The notes beneath the pieces are model-generated. The model saw only the letters and a list, made by a program, of their open reading frames with translations, was not told the DNA's origin and made no database searches. Of a DNA stretch of 37,653 nucleotides, positions 21,785-29,486 are shown piece after piece. The stretch is from positions 1-37,653 of the forward strand of contig JAHEEO010000003.1 in NCBI GenBank assembly GCA_024640665.1, written 5' to 3'. Source of the stretch: Rhodospirillales bacterium (GTDB taxonomy: Bacteria; Pseudomonadota; Gammaproteobacteria; Steroidobacterales; Rariloculaceae). Position numbers and translations under genes: made by a program. Each line of letters begins with the position of its first letter. Position 1 is the first letter of the stretch.

Positions 21785-23350
21785 ATGGTATCGATGGATA
21801 AGCTCGTTTCGCTGTGCAAGCGGCGTGGTTTTGTGTTCCCTTCGAGTGAAATCTATGGCGGGTTGAACGGCTGTTGGGACTATGGGCCACTGGGCGTAGA
21901 GCTCAAACGCAATGTGAAACAGGCCTGGTGGGACGACATGCTCAGGCATCACGACGATACGCTGGCGAGCGCGGGTGCTCCGAGCGCCTTCTCGATGGTA
22001 GGGCTCGACAGCGCGTTGCTGATGAATCCGACAGTTTGGGAAGCAAGTGGCCACGTCGGTGGTTTTAGTGATCCGATGGTGGATTGCCGCGAGACTCGCG
22101 CGCGTTATCGGGGCGATCAACTCGTCGTTTTTGCGCTGGTATTCGTGGCTGACGATGGCAACTCCGAAGAAGTGGACGAAATCTTATTTGCTGCGCCTGG
22201 AGAAGCCGGCAAAACGGCAGACGCAGAATTGATTGGTGTGCATCGGAAACGGATCGGCACTATCGCAAAGCGTTTTGGCAAGAGCGCGCCAGATCACTTG
22301 GCGCTGCATGACGATGCGCTCACTGATCCCGAGCTACGGTCAAAAATCTTGGCGCCGAATGCCAAAGAGCCTGGCTCATTGACAGCGCCGCGAGCTTTCA
22401 ATCTGATGTTCAAAACCCATGTTGGCGCAATGGAGGATCACTCCAGCGTTGCCTACTTGAGACCGGAAACCGCTCAGGGAATTTTCGTCAATTTCAAGAA
22501 TGTGCTGGACACCGCCCGCGTAAAACTGCCCTTTGGAATCGGACAGATCGGAAAAGCGTTTCGGAACGAAATTAATCCACGCAATTTCACATTTAGGAGC
22601 CGGGAGTTCGAGCAGATGGAGATTGAGTTCTTCTGTCGGCCCGAAGAAGCTGCGCAGTGGTACACATTTTGGCGTGATCGGCGTTTTCAGTGGTATCAGG
22701 ATTTGGGTATTCGCGCTGAGAACTTGCATTTGCGCGAGCACGATAAGTCAGAGCTGGCTCATTATGCGGCGGGCTGCGCGGATGTGGAGTATGACTTTCC
22801 GTTTGGTCAGAGTGAATTGGAAGGGATTGCAAATCGCGCGGATTTTGATCTGTCCCAACATATGCAAACCAGTGGTAAAGACCTGCGCTATTTCGATGAC
22901 CAAGCTACGTCCGATGAATTGCGCCGGTTTCTTCCGCATGTCATTGAACCGTCTGCCGGCGCTGATCGAGGCACGCTCGCGTTTCTGTGTGACGCTTATC
23001 ACGAAGACGAGGTCGGTGGCGAAACTCGGACTGTGATGCGCTTGCATCCGCGCCTGGCGCCGATTAAGGCGGCCGTGTTTCCGCTCGTAAAGAAAGAAGG
23101 GATGCCGGAGAAAGCGCAGGAGATATATCGGTCGTTACGCAAACACTTCAATGTCGCGTACGACGAGAAGGGCGCGATCGGACGACGTTATCGGCGGCAG
23201 GATGAGGCTGGAACACCCTATTGCATCACAGTAGACGGGGATACGTTGGCTCAAGGCAGCGTAACCGTCCGGGATCGGGACACGCTGGAACAGCATCGAG
23301 TCGGCGTGGATGAATTGCAAAATTTCTTGCGCGACGCAATTGAACCGTAG
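21785..23350 (+). CDS. glyS: Glycyl-tRNA synthetase, alpha2 (single-chain) type
   Basis: 521 residues of the class II, homodimeric GlyRS type found in eukaryotes, archaea, Actinobacteria and some Firmicutes, not the alpha2beta2 glyQ/glyS type usual in Gammaproteobacteria. The N-terminus KLVSLCKRRGFVFPSSEIYGG and GCWDYGPLGVELKRN are diagnostic. Motif 2 is FRNEINPRNFTFRSREFEQMEIEFF (about residues 260-285), motif 3 VIEPSAGADRGTLAFL (about residue 385), and the C-terminal anticodon-binding domain starts near 425 (PIKAAVFPLVKKEGM). An insert of about 60 residues follows the CRETRARYRGDQL segment. ATG 21785 has GGAGAG 7 bases before it. It lies exactly where Pseudomonas has glyQ-glyS, next to gmhB and plsC. 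Confidence 0.93.
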   Translation: MVSMDKLVSLCKRRGFVFPSSEIYGGLNGCWDYGPLGVELKRNVKQAWWDDMLRHHDDTLASAGAPSAFSMVGLDSALLMNPTVWEASGHVGGFSDPMVDCRETRARYRGDQLVVFALVFVADDGNSEEVDEILFAAPGEAGKTADAELIGVHRKRIGTIAKRFGKSAPDHLALHDDALTDPELRSKILAPNAKEPGSLTAPRAFNLMFKTHVGAMEDHSSVAYLRPETAQGIFVNFKNVLDTARVKLPFGIGQIGKAFRNEINPRNFTFRSREFEQMEIEFFCRPEEAAQWYTFWRDRRFQWYQDLGIRAENLHLREHDKSELAHYAAGCADVEYDFPFGQSELEGIANRADFDLSQHMQTSGKDLRYFDDQATSDELRRFLPHVIEPSAGADRGTLAFLCDAYHEDEVGGETRTVMRLHPRLAPIKAAVFPLVKKEGMPEKAQEIYRSLRKHFNVAYDEKGAIGRRYRRQDEAGTPYCITVDGDTLAQGSVTVRDRDTLEQHRVGVDELQNFLRDAIEP

Positions 23351-23386
23351 TTGCCAGCCTAGTGCCGGAGCGCATCTATTAGCCAC

Positions 23387-23938
23387 ATGAATTCAACTGC
23401 TGCTGTTGTATTGGACAGAGACGGCGTAATTAACGTTGATACGCCTGGTGAATACATCAAACATCCAGACGAGTGGCAACCCATCCCTGGGAGCTTGGAG
23501 GCCATTGCTCGATTGACGGCAATGGGCAGACAGATTTTCGTCGTGTCGAACCAATCGGGCGTTGGGCGCGGCTTATTTACTTTGGATGTCCTCCAAGCCA
23601 TACATCAGAAGATGCGCCTTGCCGTTGTGGCCGCGGGCGGGGAATTGACTAGAATTTATTTCTGTCCGCATCGACCCGAAGATCGATGTGATTGCCGAAA
23701 GCCCGCAACGGGAATGCTGTCACAAATTTGCGAAGAGTGGAATTTGACGCTCGAGGGCATACCGTTCGTTGGTGACAAAGCCGCGGATATGGATGCTGCG
23801 CGTGCGGTTGGAGCTCGCGAGATGTTGGTACTGACCGGTCATGGCTCGGATACGTTGAGCGCGGAACATTCTGTCGCGAATGAAATATTTCCGGATTTGG
23901 CTGCCGCTGTAGATGCGATCGTGAGGAGACCAGTTTAG
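23387..23938 (+). CDS. gmhB: D-glycero-beta-D-manno-heptose 1,7-bisphosphate 7-phosphatase
   Basis: 183 residues of the HAD superfamily, GmhB type. It removes the 7-phosphate from heptose bisphosphate on the way to ADP-heptose for the LPS inner core. The HAD motif I is VVLDRDGVIN (catalytic aspartates), motif II is VVSNQSGVGRG, and the GmhB zinc loop is CPHRPEDRCDCRKP with three cysteines and a histidine. The motif-IV region is FVGDKAADMDAARAVG. Length is typical. It lies 36 bases after glyS and its stop overlaps the plsC start (TAGTG), so the two are coupled. The presence supports an outer membrane with heptose-containing LPS. Confidence 0.94.
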   Translation: MNSTAAVVLDRDGVINVDTPGEYIKHPDEWQPIPGSLEAIARLTAMGRQIFVVSNQSGVGRGLFTLDVLQAIHQKMRLAVVAAGGELTRIYFCPHRPEDRCDCRKPATGMLSQICEEWNLTLEGIPFVGDKAADMDAARAVGAREMLVLTGHGSDTLSAEHSVANEIFPDLAAAVDAIVRRPV

Positions 23939-24675
23939 TGCGACAGGCGATGCAGTGGGTGGGTTCTATAGTCTTTACCGTTTACTTGTTTGTTTCAGTT
24001 CCCATTTATGCTTTGGTGCCCTTTGCTTGCGCTTTTGGCCGATGGGAGACGCGCTTCATGGGTGTGCGATGGTGGATTGATTCGACACTGTTTTTATTGC
24101 GTTATTTATGCGGTTTGAACTACGTGGTCGAAGGGCAAACTGAACTGCCGAAAGATAACTGCGTCATTATGATGAAGCATTCGTCGGCTTGGGAAACGAT
24201 AGCGCAGATGCAGATATTTCCTAAACAGACATGGGTCTTGAAACGGGAACTGATGATCGCGCCGGTGTTGGGTTGGGTGCTGAAATTATTGAATCCGATT
24301 GCGATCGATCGTAAGGCCGGAAGTTCCGCGGTTCAGCAAGTCATCGAACAAGGTAAAGAGCGCTTGGCGCGCGGTTTTTGGGTCATTGTTTTTCCTGAGG
24401 GCACACGTGTGCCGGCTGGAGAGAAACGCCGCTACGGACTCGGTGGCGCGTTGTTGGCGAGTGCAGCCGGTTGCGACGTGATACCGGTTGCGCACAATGC
24501 CGGAGCGTTTTGGCCTCGGCGGGGTTGGCTGAAGCGGCGCGGCACCATTCGCGTAGTAATTGGAGAGCCGATTCCAACAACCGGTCGCGACCCACGCGAA
24601 ATCAATGCGGCCGTGCGCGATTTCATTGAAGCGACATTAGAGCGACTCGAAAACGAGGCAGCAACAGGGAATTAG
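23938..24675 (+). CDS. plsC: 1-acyl-sn-glycerol-3-phosphate acyltransferase PlsC
   Basis: 245 residues. It transfers an acyl chain to lysophosphatidic acid at the inner membrane to make phosphatidic acid. An N-terminal membrane helix (about 8-30) and a second hydrophobic segment precede the acyltransferase core with MKHSSAWETIAQ near residue 80 (the HX4E variant of the catalytic motif I seen in this subfamily), NPIAIDRKAG, VIVFPEGTRVPAGEKRRYG (motif III) and VIPVAHNAGAFWPRRG. GTG 23938 overlaps the gmhB stop by one base. The gene converges on gyrB and its stop overlaps that gene's stop by four bases (TTAG). Confidence 0.94.
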   Translation: MRQAMQWVGSIVFTVYLFVSVPIYALVPFACAFGRWETRFMGVRWWIDSTLFLLRYLCGLNYVVEGQTELPKDNCVIMMKHSSAWETIAQMQIFPKQTWVLKRELMIAPVLGWVLKLLNPIAIDRKAGSSAVQQVIEQGKERLARGFWVIVFPEGTRVPAGEKRRYGLGGALLASAAGCDVIPVAHNAGAFWPRRGWLKRRGTIRVVIGEPIPTTGRDPREINAAVRDFIEATLERLENEAATGN

Positions 24676-27086
24676 ATATCTAAGTTTGATACCGTCAGTG
24701 CGTTGCGTTCTATGAATTCTCGTCTAGGCTCGACATGGTCGCCCATCAGCGTAGTAAAAATCTCGTCTGCTGCGACAGCATCTTCGATTCGTACTTGCAT
24801 TAAACGGCGTGTTTCCGGGTTTACTGTGGTGTCCCATAGTTGATCCGGATTCATTTCGCCCAAGCCTTTGTAGCGTTGAATGGTCTGGCCGTGTTTAGCT
24901 TGGTCCATCAGCCAATCGATCGCCTCCGGCACCGATTGGACATCTGCTTTCGCGTTGCGCCGAGTTACGTAAGCGCCTTCGCTGATGAGGTCTCTAAACG
25001 TATTGCCGATTTTGATGATGCGTTGATATTCGGGCGAGGCGAAGAACCCGGCGCTGTAGCGTTTGGTTGTGACAAGACCGTTATGCTCTCTGGTAACCAA
25101 TAATACTGGCTGGTCGCCCTCGGGCGCCGGCGTATAAGCTGCAGCGTAATGGGCACCGATACTCTCAGCCTCGTTCAGACGCTGCTGCAATTGCTCGCCC
25201 CAATTGTGCATGCTTTGCGGGCTCGCAAAAATATCATCTGTGACCGGTTCAAGATGCATCATGGCACGCATTACGTTGCCGTCGTAGCGGTTGGACCAGC
25301 GCTTGATGATCGCGTTCGATTCCATGTGCTCTCGGGCAAGTGTCTGCAAAGCTTCAGTAGAAATCGCCGGTGTATCGCTTCCGGGATACAATGCCGATTC
25401 TTCGGTTGCACTGCTGAGCAGCAGCGCATTCAGTTCGTTGTCGTCTTTGACGTAACTTTCGGTTTTGCCGCGCTTCAGTTTGTACAACGGTGGCTGGGCA
25501 ATGTAGATATGGCCGCGCTCGATGAGTTCTGGCATTTGGCGATAGAAAAACGTCAGCAAGAGCGTACGAATATGGGAGCCATCGACGTCAGCATCCGTCA
25601 TGATGATGATGCGGTGATACCGAAGCTTGTCGGGATCGAATTCTTCGCGGCCGATGCCACAACCCAGCGCCGTGATAAGGGTGCCTACCTCGACCGATTG
25701 CAGCATCTTGTCGAAGCGCGCTTTTTCAACATTTAGGATTTTGCCTTTCAGCGGCAATACTGCTTGCGTGCGCCGGTCGCGGCCTTGCTTAGCCGAGCCG
25801 CCGGCGGAATCGCCCTCGACAAGAAACAGTTCGGATTTTGCGGGATCCTTCTCTTGGCAGTCCGCCAATTTTCCAGGCAAGCCTGCCACATCCAACGCGC
25901 CCTTGCGCCGAGTCATTTCGCGTGCTTTGCGAGCGGCTTCGCGCGCCCGGGCAGCTTCGACTACTTTGCTGACAATCGCTTTGGCTTCTTGCGGATGCTC
26001 CTGCAGATACGCGTCGAACTGTTCGCCGACGACGGATTCAACAGCGCCTTTGACTTCCGAAGAAACGAGTTTGTCTTTAGTTTGGGATGAGAATTTCGGA
26101 TCGGGAATTTTGACAGATAAGACAGCTGTCAGCCCTTCACGCGCATCATCACCCGATGTGTTTACTTTTTCCCGCTTGCTAATACCTTCCCGTTCTATGT
26201 AATTGTTCAGCGTCCTCGTTAGCCCTGCGCGGAAGCCCGCCAGATGCGTCCCACCGTCTCGCTGCGGGATATTGTTGGTATAGCAGTACATGCCTTCTTG
26301 GTAACCATCGTTCCACTGCAACGCGACTTCCACATGCATGGGTTCGCGGCGGTCACCAAAATAGATGACATTCGGATGGACTGGCGTCTTGTTGCGATTG
26401 AGGTGCGTGACGAAAGCTTGGATGCCGCCTTCGTATTCAAACACGTCGCTGCGACCGTCGCGGTCATCGGTCAGTTCGATGCGCACGCCGGAATTTAGAA
26501 ATGACAGTTCCCGCAACCGTTTGGCGAGGATGTCGTAATGAAATTCCAGATTAGTGAAGACCTCAGCGCTGGGCTTGAAATGGATTTCCGTGCCCGTTTC
26601 CTGAGTATCGCCAACGCTGTGTATCGGCGCATCCGGCTCGCCCATCGAATAAGACTGGCGATAAATATGGCCGCCGCGTTTGATAGTGAGATTCAACTTT
26701 TCCGACAACGCGTTGACAACCGAAACGCCCACACCATGCAGCCCGCCAGAGACTTTGTACGAGTTGTCGTCGAACTTACCGCCGGCGTGAAGCACCGTCA
26801 TAATGACTTCGGCAGCAGATTTACCCTCTTCAGGATGCATATCGACTGGGATGCCGCGGCCATCATCCGACACGCGGATGGATTCGTCCGCGAGTATCCG
26901 CACACTGACGGCCGAACAGTGTCCGGCCAATGCTTCGTCAATTGAATTATCAACGACCTCGAAAACCATGTGATGCAGACCGGTGCCGTCGTCAGTATCA
27001 CCGATATACATGCCCGGCCGTTTGCGTACAGCTTCGAGGCCTTTTAAGACCTTGATATTTCTGGAGGTATAGTCGCTTTCGCTCAT
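24672..27086 (-). CDS. gyrB: DNA gyrase subunit B
   Basis: 804 residues, the same length as E. coli GyrB, including the extra TOPRIM insert of the gammaproteobacterial form. GHKL ATPase: VVDNSIDEALAG, DDGRGIPVD, GGLHGVGVSVVNALSE. Transducer: the SSEVKGAVESVVGEQ region. TOPRIM: EGDSAGGSAKQGRDRRTQAVLPLKGK (includes the QGRDR region where quinolone-linked changes arise in other species) and DADVDGSHIRTLLLTFFYR. C-terminus: YKGLGEMNPDQLWDTT and DHVEPRREFIERNAL. It forms the A2B2 enzyme that introduces negative supercoils. Last gene of the leftward dnaA-dnaN-recF-gyrB cluster; recF ends 39 bases upstream. Confidence 0.98.
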   Translation of the reverse strand: MSESDYTSRNIKVLKGLEAVRKRPGMYIGDTDDGTGLHHMVFEVVDNSIDEALAGHCSAVSVRILADESIRVSDDGRGIPVDMHPEEGKSAAEVIMTVLHAGGKFDDNSYKVSGGLHGVGVSVVNALSEKLNLTIKRGGHIYRQSYSMGEPDAPIHSVGDTQETGTEIHFKPSAEVFTNLEFHYDILAKRLRELSFLNSGVRIELTDDRDGRSDVFEYEGGIQAFVTHLNRNKTPVHPNVIYFGDRREPMHVEVALQWNDGYQEGMYCYTNNIPQRDGGTHLAGFRAGLTRTLNNYIEREGISKREKVNTSGDDAREGLTAVLSVKIPDPKFSSQTKDKLVSSEVKGAVESVVGEQFDAYLQEHPQEAKAIVSKVVEAARAREAARKAREMTRRKGALDVAGLPGKLADCQEKDPAKSELFLVEGDSAGGSAKQGRDRRTQAVLPLKGKILNVEKARFDKMLQSVEVGTLITALGCGIGREEFDPDKLRYHRIIIMTDADVDGSHIRTLLLTFFYRQMPELIERGHIYIAQPPLYKLKRGKTESYVKDDNELNALLLSSATEESALYPGSDTPAISTEALQTLAREHMESNAIIKRWSNRYDGNVMRAMMHLEPVTDDIFASPQSMHNWGEQLQQRLNEAESIGAHYAAAYTPAPEGDQPVLLVTREHNGLVTTKRYSAGFFASPEYQRIIKIGNTFRDLISEGAYVTRRNAKADVQSVPEAIDWLMDQAKHGQTIQRYKGLGEMNPDQLWDTTVNPETRRLMQVRIEDAVAADEIFTTLMGDHVEPRREFIERNALTVSNLDI

Positions 27087-27125
27087 TCGAAGTGAACCTG
27101 GCGTAAAACCAATCGATTATACACC

Positions 27126-28190
27126 CTAGTCCTGCCGAATAGCGCCTTGTTCCACGTGAAACACTCGAGATACCTCAAACGGTTCGAGGTTCTGCTCTGA
27201 GATCCCGGTCATTAACAACTGCATCGGCAAAGCCCTTAACTCTGTTATCAAGCGGGCAAGTGACCGGTTATCCAATTCGGCTGCTGGATCGTCAACCAGT
27301 AAAATCCCAGGCTCCGCACTTCTCGCCGTGAACTCCTGTAGCTCCCCTAAGATCAAAGCGGCGGCTATTAATTTCTGCTGGCCCCTTGATGCAGCGTCTT
27401 TTGCGTCCGCGTCGTTCAACCGGATGGCTAAATCAGCCCGATGCGGTCCCACATGCGTCATTCCACGCTGACGATCACGCTCCAAACTCCCCCGCAGCGC
27501 ATCCGCCAAACCCTTTCCATCGAACCCGCCCGAGCGATATACCACAGAGATATTTTCACCCAGCAACCGCTTACCCACATCAGCGACCCTTTCGCTCCAC
27601 GCCTGAACAAAACCGCTCCGTGTCTGATGTACACGCTCTGCCGCTAATATGAATTGTTCCGTCCAAGCCTCAATTACAGCCACATTCTGGCCAGTTTTGA
27701 GCGCTTTATTGCGTTGAATCAGGGCCCGACGGTAATCACGCCAAGTCTCCAAATACGGCTGTTCCACGTGGAACACCGCCCAATCCAAAAACCGCCGCCG
27801 CTCGCTGGGCCCCGCATCTACAAGAGAATGCATACTCGGATCCAAGACATGAACGGGCAGCAATCGAGATAGCGCTGACGAACGCCAACCCGACTCGCCG
27901 TCAACTTTCAGCTGCAAAGACCCTGCTTTGAATTCCAGACCCAGACGATGCGTACGACCCCCGCTCTGGGCCACCGCGCTAATCAAGAAACCATCTTTAC
28001 CACGCTGAACTAACCGAGCATTCAGTCTCGAACGGAACGAGCGGCCCCGACTCAATAAGTAAATTGCTTCCAGTACAGAAGTCTTTCCTGCCCCATTTAG
28101 ACCGTAAAGAAAATTACTTTGGGGATGTAACTCGAGATCCACCGCGTCCAGGCAGCGCAGCTGCCTGACTTGAAGACGCTGCAGAGTCAT
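27126..28190 (-). CDS. recF: DNA replication/repair protein RecF
   Basis: 354 residues, SMC-like ABC ATPase that loads RecA at gaps. Walker A GLNGAGKTS (about residue 30-38), QRAR-like leading to RSFRSRLNARLVQRG, signature region SRGQQKLIAAALILGELQEF near 275, and Walker B ILLVDDPAAELDN near 305. A notable detail: the peptide VFHVEQ occurs twice, near residue 140 (WAVFHVEQPYLE) and at the C-terminus (SRVFHVEQGAIRQD). Both are encoded by parS-type palindromes (27760-27775 and 27148-27163), so chromosome-partition sites are embedded in this coding sequence. The gene starts 9 bases after dnaN. Confidence 0.97.
   Translation of the reverse strand: MTLQRLQVRQLRCLDAVDLELHPQSNFLYGLNGAGKTSVLEAIYLLSRGRSFRSRLNARLVQRGKDGFLISAVAQSGGRTHRLGLEFKAGSLQLKVDGESGWRSSALSRLLPVHVLDPSMHSLVDAGPSERRRFLDWAVFHVEQPYLETWRDYRRALIQRNKALKTGQNVAVIEAWTEQFILAAERVHQTRSGFVQAWSERVADVGKRLLGENISVVYRSGGFDGKGLADALRGSLERDRQRGMTHVGPHRADLAIRLNDADAKDAASRGQQKLIAAALILGELQEFTARSAEPGILLVDDPAAELDNRSLARLITELRALPMQLLMTGISEQNLEPFEVSRVFHVEQGAIRQD
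27148..27163. promoter_or_regulatory. parS: parS site (ParB-binding palindrome) in the 3' end of recF
   Basis: TGTTCCACGTGAAACA matches 15 of 16 positions of the parS consensus TGTTTCACGTGAAACA. It lies in the last codons of recF and encodes VFHVEQ on the minus strand. parS sites bind ParB and cluster close to the origin, as here. The parA and parB genes are not in the window. Confidence 0.88.
27760..27775. promoter_or_regulatory. parS: parS site (perfect palindrome) inside recF
   Basis: TGTTCCACGTGGAACA is a perfect 16-base palindrome, the symmetric parS variant found in Pseudomonas and Bacillus. It lies in the middle of recF and encodes VFHVEQ near residue 140. It is 612 bases from the other site, centre to centre. 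A perfect palindrome of this exact class by chance in a window of this size is very unlikely. Confidence 0.9.
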
Positions 28191-28199
28191 GCCACGCGC

Positions 28200-29297
28200 T
28201 TACAGGCGCATCGGCATAACAACAAACTTTGTCTGCTCCTCGCCGACCTTCGTAATCAAACAGCTCGAATTCGAATCCAAAAGGCCCAACTGCACGACAT
28301 CCGCATCTACCGCGGTCAACGCATCCATCAAATAAGTCACGTTAAAGCCAATTTCCATCGCTTCTCCGCTGTATTCCACTTCCAGCGCTTCTTCAGCCTC
28401 TTCCTGCTCTGGATTATTCGCCTGCATGACCAAACTGTTCTCGCTTAACTCCAAGCGCACGCCACGATACTTCTCATTCGACAATATAGCGGCCCGCTGC
28501 AGTGCAGATTTCAACGCTGAGCGATCAGCAATCACGACGTTCGTCGATTTCTTTGGAATCACCCGCCCGTATTCCGGAAACCGTCCATCAATCAATTTCG
28601 TCGTTAAACGCGTGCCGGGCAACTGCACACGCAGGTGATTTGCACCAAATACCAGCTTCACTTCGCCGTCACCGCTTAACAATCGGTTCAGCTCCAGCAC
28701 TCCTTTCCGCGGCACAATAATTTGCCCGTCGTGCGCTGCCGGCTTGTCCAGCGTGTACTCCGACAACGCCAACCTATGGCCATCCGTAGCAACCGCCCGC
28801 AGAATATTGCCTTCGGTCTCCAACAGTAGGCCATTCAGGTAATACCGCACGTCCTGCTGTGCCATCGAGAAATGCGTGTTATCGATCAGACGCCGTAATT
28901 CTGCGAATGGCAGCGAAATCTCTTGATCCGCATCTACCCCGTCTGTCGACGGAAAATCCACCGCCTGAAGGCTGGAGAGCGTAAACCGACTGCGCCCAGC
29001 CTTAATCGTCACTCGATCGCCGCTTTGCGTCACATCCACATGCGCTCCTTCCGGTAGCGCTCGGAAAATATCATGCAGTTTACGTCCGGGAACAGTGATT
29101 TCACCGGGGTCTAAGACATCGACGCTTCCCTCCGCTACCAGTTCCACCTCCAGGTCTGTGGCTGTCACCGCTAACGTTCCGTCTGCTGCTTTCAGCAAAA
29201 CATTGCTCAGTATCGGCATCGTTTGACGTCGTTCAACAACCCCGATCACAGCTTGTAAAGGCTTCAGAATCGCTTCTCGCTCGGCGCTGAATTTCAT
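28200..29297 (-). CDS. dnaN: DNA polymerase III beta subunit (sliding clamp)
   Basis: 365 residues, three-domain sliding clamp that tethers polymerase III. Conserved stretches include MKFSAEREAILKPLQAVIGVVERRQTMPILSNVLLKA, DFPSTDGVDADQEISLPFAELRRLIDNTHFSMAQQDVRYYLNGLLLE, TDGHRLALSEY and the C-terminal KFVVMPMRL that forms the binding pocket end. Slightly shorter/longer than E. coli (366) only by a residue. Placed second in the dnaA-dnaN-recF-gyrB order, with 189 bases between dnaA and dnaN and 9 before recF. Confidence 0.98.
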   Translation of the reverse strand: MKFSAEREAILKPLQAVIGVVERRQTMPILSNVLLKAADGTLAVTATDLEVELVAEGSVDVLDPGEITVPGRKLHDIFRALPEGAHVDVTQSGDRVTIKAGRSRFTLSSLQAVDFPSTDGVDADQEISLPFAELRRLIDNTHFSMAQQDVRYYLNGLLLETEGNILRAVATDGHRLALSEYTLDKPAAHDGQIIVPRKGVLELNRLLSGDGEVKLVFGANHLRVQLPGTRLTTKLIDGRFPEYGRVIPKKSTNVVIADRSALKSALQRAAILSNEKYRGVRLELSENSLVMQANNPEQEEAEEALEVEYSGEAMEIGFNVTYLMDALTAVDADVVQLGLLDSNSSCLITKVGEEQTKFVVMPMRL

Positions 29298-29486
29298 AAT
29301 TAATAGTACCTATATATTTATATAAGTTTGTTGTTATTAGCCCCGGAATTTCGGGTGGATAACGCCATTTAACACTTATAAATCAACAACTTGTTTCGAT
29401 AGCAAACCAACGTATAACTCCCCCCGAAGCTGTGGACAGTCTGTGTGTCATTTTGCCCTCGATTTCCATCCCCAAATTACTCACAG
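29298..29486. other. dnaA-dnaN spacer: AT-rich tract with DnaA-box-like sequences (candidate origin or regulatory region)
   Basis: This 189-base gap contains an AT-rich tract (about 29300-29340) next to dnaN. About 14 bases beyond it is TTATCCACC on the minus strand (29354-29362, 8 of 9 to the DnaA box TTATCCACA), and a weaker CTGTCCACA (29431-29439, 7 of 9). A short CCCG..AATT..CGGG palindrome (29342-29355) lies between the box and the tract. The arrangement box, GC-rich gap, then CTAATAACAACAAAC and AT-rich DNA is reminiscent of unwinding elements of origins. It could equally be the dnaN promoter region. The evidence is suggestive only. Confidence 0.4.
29354..29362 (-). promoter_or_regulatory. 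Near-consensus DnaA box between dnaA and dnaN
   Basis: TTATCCACC on the minus strand, one mismatch to TTATCCACA. It lies between dnaA and an AT-rich tract just before dnaN. Confidence 0.5.

Noticed and set aside
24400..24413. 14-base palindrome GGCACACGTGTGCC with a CACGTG core
   Set aside because: Flanks do not match parS (TGTTTCACGTGAAACA) and it lies in the conserved EGTRVPAG codons of plsC, which explain the sequence.
25149..26945. Several open frames on the plus strand within gyrB (195, 191 and 135 residues)
   Set aside because: They are antisense to the conserved gyrB gene and show no domain or ribosome-binding site.
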